Assembly: GCF_019972115.1 (NCBI RefSeq)
Contig: NZ_BPFJ01000002.1
Span: 124,001 to 188,000 of the forward strand
Direction: 5' to 3'
Source of the DNA: Sulfurovum sp. TSL6
GTDB lineage: Bacteria; Campylobacterota; Campylobacteria; Campylobacterales; Sulfurovaceae
Length of the DNA: 64,000 bases
The position numbers were made by a program, and so were the translations under genes. The notes beneath the pieces are model-generated. The model searched no databases and was not told the DNA's origin. It saw only the letters and a list, made by a program, of their open reading frames with translations. This document shows positions 26,514 through 35,253 of the stretch, one piece after another. Every line of letters starts with the position of its first letter. Positions within the stretch are counted from its first letter, which is position 1.

Positions 26514-27269
26514 ATGAATGAAGAACTAGATCTACTCAACCCGCCATCAACAGATTTTTCAATGCTGGACTACGATTGTGCATACATCCCTGGAAATAAG
26601 GTACGTATGAACTATAAGTATGTTTCTCATGCAAGTAAAAAATTTGCAACTGCAGTCATAGCCAGAGGATGGAGACGTTTTGGAAAGTACTTCTTCCACC
26701 CTATCTGTAATGGCTGTAATGAGTGTAAAAGTGTACGTATTGATGTCAATAACTATCACTACACAAAATCACAAAAAAAAGCTATTAAACGGAATGCTGA
26801 CACACAGATCATTATACAAAAGCCTAGTCTTACCGACGCACATATTCATCTTTACAATAAATACCACTCTTTTAAGCATGAAAAAGATCAGTGGCAGCAC
26901 CGTAATATTTCACATCGGGAGTACCATGAGAATTTTGTAGATGGTGCACATGATTATGGGAAAGAAGTACTCTATATCAAAGATGGTAAACTCATCGGTG
27001 TAGACCTCATCGATATACTTGATGACGGTATCAGTTCTATATACTTTTACTATGACCCTGATTATGCCAAACTGTCACTAGGAACCTATTCACTGCTCTA
27101 CCAGATACAATTGGCCCATATACTTGAACTGCCTTGGATCTACTTAGGCTACTGGGTAGACGGATGTAAAGCTTTTGCCTATAAACCAAAGTTCCAACCC
27201 CAGGAGTTATTAGATGGATTTCCTCATGTTTCAGAAGAACCTGATTGGGAAGAGTGGGGTTTAACGTAA
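26514..27269 (+). CDS. bpt: Aspartate/glutamate leucyltransferase (Bpt/Ate)
   Basis: 251 residues. The N-terminal half has the conserved YIPGNKVRMNYKY, ARGWRRFG and CNGCNECKSVRI blocks; the C-terminal half is the GNAT-like domain with SIYFYYDPDYAKLSLGTYS and LGYWVDGCKAFAYK. These enzymes add Leu (or Arg) to proteins with N-terminal Asp or Glu, marking them for ClpS/ClpAP. No Shine-Dalgarno, and the -10 box is seven bases from the ATG. The end overlaps the convergent FAD oxidoreductase by 9 bases. Arg versus Leu specificity cannot be read directly. Confidence 0.93.
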   Translation: MNEELDLLNPPSTDFSMLDYDCAYIPGNKVRMNYKYVSHASKKFATAVIARGWRRFGKYFFHPICNGCNECKSVRIDVNNYHYTKSQKKAIKRNADTQIIIQKPSLTDAHIHLYNKYHSFKHEKDQWQHRNISHREYHENFVDGAHDYGKEVLYIKDGKLIGVDLIDILDDGISSIYFYYDPDYAKLSLGTYSLLYQIQLAHILELPWIYLGYWVDGCKAFAYKPKFQPQELLDGFPHVSEEPDWEEWGLT

Positions 27270-28385
27270 AGCATCTAACTCCGGACTCTTACGGCACCAT
27301 TTCAAAAAAAGTCTGTCAGGATCTACTCTGACATCTACCTCTTTCTCTTCAACGATACATTCAGATAAAATCTTTGCCATAAGCGGTGCAAAAACAAACC
27401 CTCTTCCCCCTAGACCATTACACACAAATAAGTTATCTATATACTTCATCTCAGGCTTGGCACCACGTATCACAGCAGGATAGGTTTCTAACATAAAAGG
27501 CACATCTATTACCTTCCCTACCAAAGGAAAGTAGTCTTTAGACCCTGCTCTCATACCGCAAAATACTTCTTTGAGTTCCAGGTCTGAAGTATCGATGAGA
27601 GAAGAAGCTTTTTCTTTGAGAAGTAAGGCTTGTCCTTTTTGGCAAGGGACAGGTTCTTTCACCTCTTTTTCATGTGTAGCACCCAGTTTGATAATCCCAT
27701 CTACGTTGGCACCCACAGACATAGACTGGTGCATACTGACATCTAATGAGAGTTGGGAAGCAAAGTCTCCTCTAGTACCCCATGTACCTTTGATGCCCAT
27801 GTAACGCAAGTCAGCTAGGTCACTCTCATATCCTGTTGCTAATACAAGGCTTTCTGCACTGTACTCACCTATACACCATAATCCATCTTTTTGTGTTATC
27901 TGTTTTGCTTCATACTTTACGACTTCAATATTTGATAGTAAATCTTCACAGATCTCTTTTGCATCACAAACCCCTGCTTCAGGAAAGAAAAAACTGTCAA
28001 ACTCAACAGCTATACCTTGTGCTTGAAGTTGTTCAGTTTTATATTTTGCATACCTGTTCTCATTAAAAGGTTCATACTCTGTAAACTTTTTAGCGTCCGC
28101 TTCATCTTTGGGGATTCGTATTACGCCAGTTTGATGAAAAAGTGAAGGACAAGTAGAGAGATAAAAGTCTTTGGCAAAAGAAAAAGAGGTATTGGTAAGT
28201 GTTTGAAGAGGTGACCCTTTACCTATCTTGGGAGAAACAAAGGCACCTGCTGCCCCAGAGCCGCCAGAAGCAATGCCATTTTTGTCTAACACTAAGACAT
28301 CTTGACCTTTTTGTGTCAATGCATACGCTGTAGAAGCGCCTGCGACACCTGCACCGATGATGATACAATCATAGGCTTTAGACAT
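27261..28385 (-). CDS. FAD-dependent oxidoreductase, MnmC C-domain-like
   Basis: 374 residues of the DAO family. Dinucleotide-binding motif IIGAGVAGASTAYAL at residues 9-23, FAD-contact GGSGAAGAFVSPKIGKGSPL, and CNGLGGRGFVFAP near the end. The latter two resemble the oxidase half of MnmC, which makes mnm5s2U34 in tRNA. The methyltransferase half is absent, so this is a stand-alone MnmC2-like protein, or another amine oxidase. It lies directly after glyS (5-base gap). Function by similarity only. Confidence 0.75.
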   Translation of the reverse strand: MSKAYDCIIIGAGVAGASTAYALTQKGQDVLVLDKNGIASGGSGAAGAFVSPKIGKGSPLQTLTNTSFSFAKDFYLSTCPSLFHQTGVIRIPKDEADAKKFTEYEPFNENRYAKYKTEQLQAQGIAVEFDSFFFPEAGVCDAKEICEDLLSNIEVVKYEAKQITQKDGLWCIGEYSAESLVLATGYESDLADLRYMGIKGTWGTRGDFASQLSLDVSMHQSMSVGANVDGIIKLGATHEKEVKEPVPCQKGQALLLKEKASSLIDTSDLELKEVFCGMRAGSKDYFPLVGKVIDVPFMLETYPAVIRGAKPEMKYIDNLFVCNGLGGRGFVFAPLMAKILSECIVEEKEVDVRVDPDRLFLKWCRKSPELDALR

Positions 28386-28390
28386 ACTAT

Positions 28391-30439
28391 CTAAACCGAT
28401 ATCTCTTTAATATCCGCAATATTTCTAAACGTTTTATAGACAGACCCTATCGTATGAAGTCTATTTATTTTTACTGCTTCATCTTCAGTGTTTACCAGAA
28501 CATCATCAAAATAAGCATCAAGTTCACGTTTGAGCCCAAAAAGTGCTTCAAGTTCTTCTTTATAGTCACTGTATGTAGCGTTGACCACTTTTTCATACGC
28601 ATTATAGAGTGTGACTTCAGCATCTTCTTTAAACAATGAGATATCTATCTTCATACTTGACTCAAGATCTACATCTTTAGAGATATTTGCTACACGTTTG
28701 AAGGTAGTGAATTGTTCTTTAAATGCATCACTGCTTACGATCTCATTCAGTGCAGCTACCTTTTTAGCTATCTCATTGATATCTCTTTCACCTGAAGCAA
28801 GTACAGAAGCTATAACAGATGGATTGGCATCAAGTGACTTATTGATACGTTCTATCATGAATTCACTTAAGAGATTTGTATCGAACTCATCGTAATTACC
28901 TTTTAGCAACGCGATAATATCATCAATATTGAAAGTCAGATCATACGCTGTCACAATACGTGCGATACCGTTGACTGCACGACGTAACGCGAAAGGATCT
29001 TTAGAACCTGTAGGAATTTTCCCCACACTAAAGAGTCCAAAGAGTGTATCGAGTTTAATACTCATCGCTACAATAGAGGAGAATACAGAACTTGGAAGTT
29101 CAGCACCTTCACCTACTGGCATATATTGCTCTTTGATAGCATTATAAACAAGCTCTTCTTCGCCCAGTGCCTTGGCATAATAATATCCCATAAGTCCCTG
29201 TAGTTCTGTAAACTCGTACACCATCTCACTCATAAGATCTGCTTTAGCAAGGTTTATTGCTTTATCCATTGCTTTTTCAAGTACTGCAGAACTTTGTCCA
29301 GTGCTTGATTCTACTCTGTCCATATAAAGGGCAAGCAGTCTGATGGCGATATTGTTTTCTCTTTTGATCTTGTCTGAAAGTGTCCCCAGACCATCGATGA
29401 ACTGCACTTTTTCAAGACCATCTGTACTCAGTCCATTTTTAAGGTCATTTTTGTAGAAGAAGAGTCCATCAGCCAAACGTGGTTTAAGTACACGTTCATT
29501 TCCTGCGATCACTTTACTGTAATCATCTGTATAGGCATTGGAAACGACCACAAATTTATTTGCGATTTTCCCATGTTCAAATACAGGGAAATAACGCTGA
29601 TGTTCTTTCATCGAAGTGATGATCACTTCAGGCGGGAGTTCCAAGAAAAGTTCATCAAAAGAGCCTACCAGTGCTTTAGGGTTCTCTGTGATCGCTACAA
29701 CTTCAGCCAGAAGTGCTCTGTCTCTTTCGATGATGATATTGTGCGTCGACTCCAAAGCATCAAATTCAGCTAAGATCTTCGCTTCTCTCTCTTCAGGGTG
29801 TAACATCACGGCACACTCATCCAAGATACCTTCATAGGCATCTATAGTAGGCACTTCAACCGCATCATAGGTCACCATACGATGGACATAGGTTTTTGTG
29901 TCTGAAGCCACACCAAAAAGTTCTACAGGTACAGAAGCATCACCCATTCTTACCTGTAACCAGCGTATAGGTCTGATATATTCATCTGTTCTTGAGCCCC
30001 AACGCATCATCTTTCCAAATGACATAGAAGCTATCCATTTTTCAAGCATCTCTTGAAGAAGAGAAACCGTTTCAGATCCTTTTTCTTCTTTTTTGAAATA
30101 GAGTACCTCTTTACCGTTCTTTTCTGCACGACCAAGTGCATCAAAGCTAACACCACATTTACGGGCGAATCCTTGGGCTGCTTGCGTAGGCTCACCATCT
30201 TTGATCGCTGCTTGCATAGGAGGACCAAAGAGTTCTACAGTACTGTCTGCCTGTTTTACAGCTATATCTGCATGTTTTAGCACAAGTCTTCTAGGCGTAT
30301 AGACAAATTCAAAGTCACAAGAAAGCTTATACTCTTCAAGTATATTTTTCCAAGATTTCTCTATGTTAGATACAATTTTCAGTAGTGGTATAGCAGGAAG
30401 TTCTTCTACACCGATTTCGATAAGTAATGCTTGTGTCAT
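28391..30439 (-). CDS. glyS: Glycine-tRNA ligase beta subunit
   Basis: 682 residues, normal for bacterial GlyS. It starts ALLIEIGVEELPAIPL, then has YTPRRLVL, FGPPMQAAI, KMMRWGS, and PLVG-type core segments such as SMKEHQRYFPVF and TGSKDPFALRRAVNGIARI, with a C-terminal anticodon-binding helical domain. With GlyQ (not in this window) it charges tRNA-Gly. It is followed by the oxidoreductase and preceded by a 213-base region that contains a small membrane protein gene. Confidence 0.97.
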   Translation of the reverse strand: MTQALLIEIGVEELPAIPLLKIVSNIEKSWKNILEEYKLSCDFEFVYTPRRLVLKHADIAVKQADSTVELFGPPMQAAIKDGEPTQAAQGFARKCGVSFDALGRAEKNGKEVLYFKKEEKGSETVSLLQEMLEKWIASMSFGKMMRWGSRTDEYIRPIRWLQVRMGDASVPVELFGVASDTKTYVHRMVTYDAVEVPTIDAYEGILDECAVMLHPEEREAKILAEFDALESTHNIIIERDRALLAEVVAITENPKALVGSFDELFLELPPEVIITSMKEHQRYFPVFEHGKIANKFVVVSNAYTDDYSKVIAGNERVLKPRLADGLFFYKNDLKNGLSTDGLEKVQFIDGLGTLSDKIKRENNIAIRLLALYMDRVESSTGQSSAVLEKAMDKAINLAKADLMSEMVYEFTELQGLMGYYYAKALGEEELVYNAIKEQYMPVGEGAELPSSVFSSIVAMSIKLDTLFGLFSVGKIPTGSKDPFALRRAVNGIARIVTAYDLTFNIDDIIALLKGNYDEFDTNLLSEFMIERINKSLDANPSVIASVLASGERDINEIAKKVAALNEIVSSDAFKEQFTTFKRVANISKDVDLESSMKIDISLFKEDAEVTLYNAYEKVVNATYSDYKEELEALFGLKRELDAYFDDVLVNTEDEAVKINRLHTIGSVYKTFRNIADIKEISV

Positions 30440-30510
30440 TTAGGGTTTCCTAGTGAAATAATAATGGCTATTATTTTACCTAAGTGTTGGTAAAGAGGGG
30501 GTTAGTAGTC

Positions 30511-30651
30511 CTACTCTTCCTCTTTATCTTGCATGTCTATACGTCTTCCTTCATCATCAAATTTACTCTTATAATAATTTTTCACGATCCCAAACGTGAT
30601 AAATACAAATAAAAACATAGCGATAATGTAAAGGATATCTCCAAACGACAT
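30511..30651 (-). CDS. 46-residue single-pass membrane protein
   Basis: Short frame between trmL and glyS, one base after the trmL stop (TAACATG). It begins MSFGDILYIIAMFLFVF, has one hydrophobic helix over residues 6-23, a basic stretch KNYYKSKF and an acidic polar tail ending DKEEE. The positive-inside pattern predicts N-out, C-in. Position and clean composition support a real gene co-expressed with trmL, though its Shine-Dalgarno would lie inside the trmL end. No family recognised. Confidence 0.6.
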   Translation of the reverse strand: MSFGDILYIIAMFLFVFITFGIVKNYYKSKFDDEGRRIDMQDKEEE

Positions 30652-30652
30652 G

Positions 30653-31144
30653 TTATTTCTCCAGGGTATTGGCTATGGTGATCTTTTCAAACCCTTCATA
30701 ATTTTGACGCAATGCATCATAGATGACCACCCCTACACTTACACCAAGATTGAGGCTTCTACCCTTACCGCCCATTGGTATAGTAATACACTGTTCAGGG
30801 TTTTCAAGAAGTACTTTTTCATCTATCCCTCTGGTCTCCGGACCAAAAAGGATATGATCACCTTTTTTAAAAGGTGCGTTGAAGTAAAGTTTATCCGTTT
30901 TGGTTGTAGCCATATAGCTGTTTTGGGTGATAGGATGCACTTTAAGATACTCCTCAAAACTCTCCCAAACCACTAAGTCAAGATGCTGCCAATAGTCAAG
31001 CCCAGCACGTTTCACCGCTTTATCATCGATATCGAACCCAAGGGGTTTTATGAGATGCAGTGTTGCACCCAAATTGACACAAAGACGGCCTATTGTCCCT
31101 GTATTCTGAGGAATTTCTGGTTCTACCAGTACGATATTAAACAT
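30653..31144 (-). CDS. trmL: tRNA (cytidine(34)-2'-O)-methyltransferase
   Basis: 163 residues of the SPOUT superfamily: FNIVLVEPEIPQNTGTIGRLC at the N-terminus, ILFGPETRGI in the middle, and IPMGGKGRSLNLGVSVGVVIYDAL forming the knotted SAM site. TrmL methylates the ribose of the wobble base of tRNA-Leu. Length is typical. The 189-base gap upstream holds a copy of a dispersed repeat. Confidence 0.93.
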   Translation of the reverse strand: MFNIVLVEPEIPQNTGTIGRLCVNLGATLHLIKPLGFDIDDKAVKRAGLDYWQHLDLVVWESFEEYLKVHPITQNSYMATTKTDKLYFNAPFKKGDHILFGPETRGIDEKVLLENPEQCITIPMGGKGRSLNLGVSVGVVIYDALRQNYEGFEKITIANTLEK

Positions 31145-31222
31145 ACATCATCCTTATACAATCTCATAGGCATTGGTTTTATTCAATTACCTTCCATTTA
31201 AATCGAGGCGTTGTTTCTCTCG

Positions 31223-31301
31223 TCATTTTTTTAGAAAAAAACGAAGCAAAAAAAACATCACTGTTCTCGAATCGCTGCGCTTACAAAGTCGTTCACAGTG
31301 A
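31223..31301. repeat. Dispersed hairpin repeat, copy 2, with A/T-rich flank
   Basis: The hairpin core 31258-31301 has stem TCACTGT/ACAGTGA and a 30-base loop almost identical to the loop of the copy at 37152. The flank 31223-31257 is the reverse complement of the block beside copy 1 (CATTTTTTTAG, then AAAAAAACGAAGCAAAAA). It lies between purU and trmL. Confidence 0.7.
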
Positions 31302-31333
31302 CAAAACGCACTTTGTGTAATTAAAAAAGAGCC

Positions 31334-32170
31334 CTAAAAGACAACCGTTTTATTGCCATTTACAAATACTCTGTCATGTAGTACCAATGACAAAGCACGT
31401 GACAGAACGATCTTTTCCCCATCACTTCCCGCTCTTTGCATATCTCGCCAGGAAAGACGATGATTAACCGGGATCACATCTTGTGCGATGATAGGACCTT
31501 CATCGAGATCATCAGTTACAAAATGTGCTGTGGCCCCGATAATCTTTACCCCTCTTTCAAATGCCTGCTTATAAGGATTAGCACCTATAAACGCAGGAAG
31601 GAAAGAGTGATGAATGTTAATGATTTTTTCTGGATAGGCTTTGACAAAATCAGGAGTAAGTATACGCATATATTTTGCAAGCACAATATAATCAAACTCA
31701 AACTCACCTATCAATTTCATCACATGTCCTTCATGTTCTTCCCTGCTCATATTGTCTGCTGGAACATGAAAGAAAGGGATGTCAAATCTGCGTACGAATG
31801 TCTCAAGTGTATCATGGTTCGCGATGACACACTCTATCTGTGCATCAAGTTCACCATTTGCATGACGTACAAGAATGTCACCAAGGGCATGGGACTCCTT
31901 TGTTGCCATAAGGATAATTTTCTTATCTTTAGGCTCTATGACCCTAATATGGGCATCATCAGGTGCTACCGTTTTGAGTTCTTGAAGTAATTCCTGAATA
32001 TCGAACATTCCGGAAACGACTGTACGCATAAAAAATCGTCCACGTTCTTTGTCAACAAATTCACGGTTATTATCAATATTTAAATCTCTGTCATAAAAGA
32101 CTTTAGCGATCTGATACACTAAACCTTTTGCATCTTCACAGTCAATTAAAACTCTTGCTCTTTTTTCCAT
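31334..32170 (-). CDS. purU: Formyltetrahydrofolate deformylase
   Basis: 278 residues from the ATG at 32170, which has GGGTGA just upstream; an in-frame GTG two codons earlier overlaps that site. An N-terminal ACT domain (ARVLIDCEDAKGLVYQIAKVFYDRDLNI) is followed by the formyltransferase-type domain with VLAKYMRILTPDFV, INIHHSFLPAFIGANPYKQAFERGVKIIGATAHFV and the catalytic Asp region DLDEGPIIAQD. It hydrolyses 10-formyl-THF to formate and THF, balancing one-carbon pools. The ACT domain is the likely Met/Gly sensor. Confidence 0.95.
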   Translation of the reverse strand: MEKRARVLIDCEDAKGLVYQIAKVFYDRDLNIDNNREFVDKERGRFFMRTVVSGMFDIQELLQELKTVAPDDAHIRVIEPKDKKIILMATKESHALGDILVRHANGELDAQIECVIANHDTLETFVRRFDIPFFHVPADNMSREEHEGHVMKLIGEFEFDYIVLAKYMRILTPDFVKAYPEKIINIHHSFLPAFIGANPYKQAFERGVKIIGATAHFVTDDLDEGPIIAQDVIPVNHRLSWRDMQRAGSDGEKIVLSRALSLVLHDRVFVNGNKTVVF

Positions 32171-32206
32171 ATTCACCCTAGTTACTATTGAATTGTAAAA
32201 TTATAC

Positions 32207-33370
32207 CTATTTTTCTTTCAAACTCTTTAGAGAGATGTCCTTTATCTTCTCTTCAGTTCGTCGCTGAAGTTCATCACCTAAAGCTTTACCTGAAAAACCT
32301 TCAGCCATCAACTCTGAAGGTGTTACCCCTCTGTCAAAAGGTTTGTCCCATACATTCAATTTTTTTGCCATAGTGATCACATCTCTATGATAGTTACCTA
32401 CATACTCTATAATGCCTTCTTTCAGTGATAGGTTTGCTATGAAAGATATAGTAACATTGTTAGGTGCTGGTGATTCTGCTACTTTTTTATAGTAACTCTT
32501 AGGTGCCCTTAGTCTGTCTAACAGCTCTTTGATATCTATGGAAAAGTGCTCTTTACAAATAAAAATAAAATAATACGGTCTTAGTTTCTCTACAAAATTC
32601 TTTTGACTTTTTTGTAATACCCTGCTTAACATGATAAATGTATTTTTTTCTATCTGCACATCAAAAAGTTGCTGTCCTATACCAAGACCAAATAGATAAT
32701 AAAGACCGTAGTGCAAATATTTACTCATAAACATTTTTTCGAACTCTCTAAATACCCGTTCTTTCGGTAGATCATCTAGAGAGATACTCTGACACAATCT
32801 ACAACTCTTCTCTTCCACTTTAAAGCCAAATCGTGCAGCAAACTGCATGGCACGTAATACACGTAAACTGTCTTCTACAAATGATTTTTCATCTACCACA
32901 CGCAGCATTTTATTTTTCAGATCTTTCAACCCATCCCAAAAGTCAAGTATGTGTTCATCTTGAATATCATACATCAATGCATTGATCGTAAAATCCCTTC
33001 TTCTCGATGCTTCTTTTTCTTCTGTAGCCAAAGAGACTTCAAAACCGCGATGTCCTTTGGAAACTTTTTGCTCAGTACGAGGCAATGAAATGTCTAAATC
33101 ATGGTATTTATAGACAAAAAAACTTTTACCCACACCCTGTGCACCCAAATGATCCATTGCAGTTTCAAAATCATCTATAGTAATACCAAAACACTCAATA
33201 TCATAGTCTTTACATTCATATCCTAAAAGACGATCACGTACAGCACCACCGACAATATAACATTTGGCATGATACTTTTGTGTCAAATAATCTGTCACTG
33301 TTTTGATATTTTGAAGTATTTGAGGGTTGGTTTGTGAGAAAAAGTTTGGAAAAGATTTGATAGTGGGCAT
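32207..33370 (-). CDS. cca: CCA-adding/poly(A) polymerase-family nucleotidyltransferase
   Basis: 387 residues. Class II nucleotidyltransferase signature GGAVRDRLLGYECKDYDIECFG carries the DxE metal pair, followed by RRDFTINALMYD and a head region RVLRAMQFAARFGF. It could be the tRNA CCA-adding enzyme or the A-adding half of a split system; the HD domain of the E. coli type is missing. Epsilonproteobacteria normally encode this short form. Stands between purU and leuB on the same strand, each with its own small gap. Confidence 0.85.
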   Translation of the reverse strand: MPTIKSFPNFFSQTNPQILQNIKTVTDYLTQKYHAKCYIVGGAVRDRLLGYECKDYDIECFGITIDDFETAMDHLGAQGVGKSFFVYKYHDLDISLPRTEQKVSKGHRGFEVSLATEEKEASRRRDFTINALMYDIQDEHILDFWDGLKDLKNKMLRVVDEKSFVEDSLRVLRAMQFAARFGFKVEEKSCRLCQSISLDDLPKERVFREFEKMFMSKYLHYGLYYLFGLGIGQQLFDVQIEKNTFIMLSRVLQKSQKNFVEKLRPYYFIFICKEHFSIDIKELLDRLRAPKSYYKKVAESPAPNNVTISFIANLSLKEGIIEYVGNYHRDVITMAKKLNVWDKPFDRGVTPSELMAEGFSGKALGDELQRRTEEKIKDISLKSLKEK

Positions 33371-33446
33371 GGTATCCCTTTCGAAATCATTTGGAAGTTA
33401 TCTAAGAGCCAACCGTAAAAGTTGACTCTATATCAGCGTTTAAGTC

Positions 33447-34517
33447 CTATTTGGATGCATAGTCAGCGATAATATCACCCATCTCACTACAAGTACAGAT
33501 CTCTTTTGCATCATAATCACCAATGTCACCTGTACGATACCCTTCACTCAATGCTTTTTTGATCGCAGTATCTATTTTGTCTGCTGCTTCGTTTTCACCT
33601 AAGGCATAACGAAGCATCATACTTGCAGATGAAATAGTTGCCAACGGATTAGCGATACCTTGTCCAGCGATATCCGGCGCAGAACCATGAATAGGTTCAA
33701 ACAACCCTACACCCTTACCTGTACTGGCACTTGGAAGAAGTCCGATAGATCCACTTAACATACTCGCAGCATCTGAAAGGATATCACCAAAGATATTTCC
33801 GGTCAAGATCACATCAAACTGTCTAGGATCACGGATAAGTTGCATTGCAGCGTTATCTACATACATATGAGAAAGTTCAACTTCCGGATAATCTTTAGAG
33901 ACTTCTTCTACGATCTCTCTCCAGAATTGGCTGACCTCAAGTACATTTGCTTTATCTACTGAACAGATACGTTTTTTACGTTTCATAGCGATATCAAATG
34001 CCACAATAGCGATACGTTTGACCTCTTCTCTTGTATAGATCATGGTATTGAATGCATTATCATCATGAAGTTCTCTTGGCTGACCAAAATAGATACCACC
34101 AGTCAGTTCACGTACGACCATGATATCTACACCCTTGATGATCTTCGGTTTAAGACTTGAGGCATTTACTAACTCGTCATAGACCATCGCTGGTCTTAGG
34201 TTTGCAAATGTTCCCATCTCTTTACGAAGACCTAAAAGCCCTGTTTCAGGACGTAAATGTCTCTCAAGTGTGTCCCATTTTGGTCCACCTATCGCACCAA
34301 ATAGAACAGCATCACATTTTTTTACACCTTGAATCGTTTCTTCTGGCAATGGAACACCTGTTTCATCTATCGCAGCACCGCCAAGAAGCATCTCTTCATA
34401 CTTAAGATTAAATCCTTGTGTAACAGAAACTGCATCCAATACTTTTATCGCTTCATCGATGATTTCGGGACCGATCCCATCACCTTTAATTACACCGATT
34501 CTATAACTTTTACTCAT
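33447..34517 (-). CDS. leuB: 3-isopropylmalate dehydrogenase
   Basis: 356 residues from [19 protein letters not shown], the real start; the longer open frame runs back into leuD. Key segments: [34 protein letters not shown], and the metal site [21 protein letters not shown] with [11 protein letters not shown]. It oxidises and decarboxylates 3-isopropylmalate in leucine synthesis. leuD ends four bases upstream. leuA and leuC are not in the window. Confidence 0.97.
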   Translation of the reverse strand: MSKSYRIGVIKGDGIGPEIIDEAIKVLDAVSVTQGFNLKYEEMLLGGAAIDETGVPLPEETIQGVKKCDAVLFGAIGGPKWDTLERHLRPETGLLGLRKEMGTFANLRPAMVYDELVNASSLKPKIIKGVDIMVVRELTGGIYFGQPRELHDDNAFNTMIYTREEVKRIAIVAFDIAMKRKKRICSVDKANVLEVSQFWREIVEEVSKDYPEVELSHMYVDNAAMQLIRDPRQFDVILTGNIFGDILSDAASMLSGSIGLLPSASTGKGVGLFEPIHGSAPDIAGQGIANPLATISSASMMLRYALGENEAADKIDTAIKKALSEGYRTGDIGDYDAKEICTCSEMGDIIADYASK

Positions 34518-34521
34518 ATGA

Positions 34522-35025
34522 TTATGCCTTCGCTTCTTGTTTATTTTCAATCTCTTTTTTCGCAAATGCTATCAATCCGCCTGCATCTACCAACTCTTGC
34601 ATGAATTCAGGAATAGGAGAAAACTTATAGGTTTTAGCCTGTGTGACATTGATCACTTCTCCTGCATCCATATCAATTCTCACTACGTCACCTTCACTGA
34701 TCTCAGAAGCTTCTTTAAGTTCAAAGATAGGCAGTCCCATATTAAATGCATTTCTGTAAAAAATACGTGCAAATGTAGGTGCGATCACAGCACTTACACC
34801 GGCTGCCTTTAATGCGATAGGTGCATGCTCACGACTAGAACCACAACCAAAGTTTTCACCAGCAACGATGATGTCACCCTCAGTCATTTTCGAAACAAAC
34901 TCAGGATCTGCATCTTCCATTACATATTTTGCCAATTCTGATGGCTCACTTGTATTAAGATATCTTGCTGCGATGATCAAATCAGTATCGATATTGTCAC
35001 CAAATTTCCAAACTTTACCTTGCAA
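34522..35025 (-). CDS. leuD: 3-isopropylmalate dehydratase small subunit
   Basis: 167 residues. The LeuD/aconitase swivel domain shows [17 protein letters not shown] and [18 protein letters not shown]. With LeuC it isomerises isopropylmalate. The start is a TTG with AAGGA seven bases upstream; no ATG is available in frame nearby. A promoter at 35144-35139 leaves a leader of about 107 bases, long enough for a leader peptide or attenuator, but I see no clear Leu-rich short frame. Confidence 0.95.
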   Translation of the reverse strand: MQGKVWKFGDNIDTDLIIAARYLNTSEPSELAKYVMEDADPEFVSKMTEGDIIVAGENFGCGSSREHAPIALKAAGVSAVIAPTFARIFYRNAFNMGLPIFELKEASEISEGDVVRIDMDAGEVINVTQAKTYKFSPIPEFMQELVDAGGLIAFAKKEIENKQEAKA

Positions 35026-35138
35026 AGTATTATCCTTTTTTATGCTATCTCCTTACAAAATAAACCAATGTCTATTTGTAATTCCTCTCACTAAAACACT
35101 TTAATATTTTAGATATTGATACGATAAAAATTTTCGCG

Positions 35139-35144
35139 ATTATA
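35139..35144 (-). promoter_or_regulatory. -10 box of leuDB with CGCG discriminator
   Basis: Minus-strand TATAAT followed directly by CGCGAAAATTT, about 114 bases before the leuD TTG. Confidence 0.6.
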
Positions 35145-35197
35145 GCTAAAAAAAGGAAAATTAACAAATTCAATGCTAAAAACTAATAAAATTTCGG

Positions 35198-35203
35198 TAT
35201 AAT
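35198..35203 (+). promoter_or_regulatory. -10 box of rpoD
   Basis: TATAAT in the context TTTCGG-TATAAT-CC, 50 bases ahead of the rpoD ATG, with CCAGAGGG downstream. Divergent from the leuD promoter 54 bases away. Confidence 0.6.
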
Positions 35204-35253
35204 CCATTTTAATATCTCCAGAGGGTTTTCGCCTCACACATCAAAGGTTTTCA

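Noticed and set aside
30650-30976. 108-codon open frame on the plus strand
   Set aside because: Antisense to trmL; rejected because the trmL knot motifs lie on the other strand.
31436-31990. 184-codon open frame on the plus strand
   Set aside because: Entirely antisense to purU, whose motifs are intact; composition is not protein-like.
35026-35138. Leucine attenuator or leader peptide before leuD
   Set aside because: The leader is long enough, but I found no short frame rich in Leu codons and no clear alternative hairpins.
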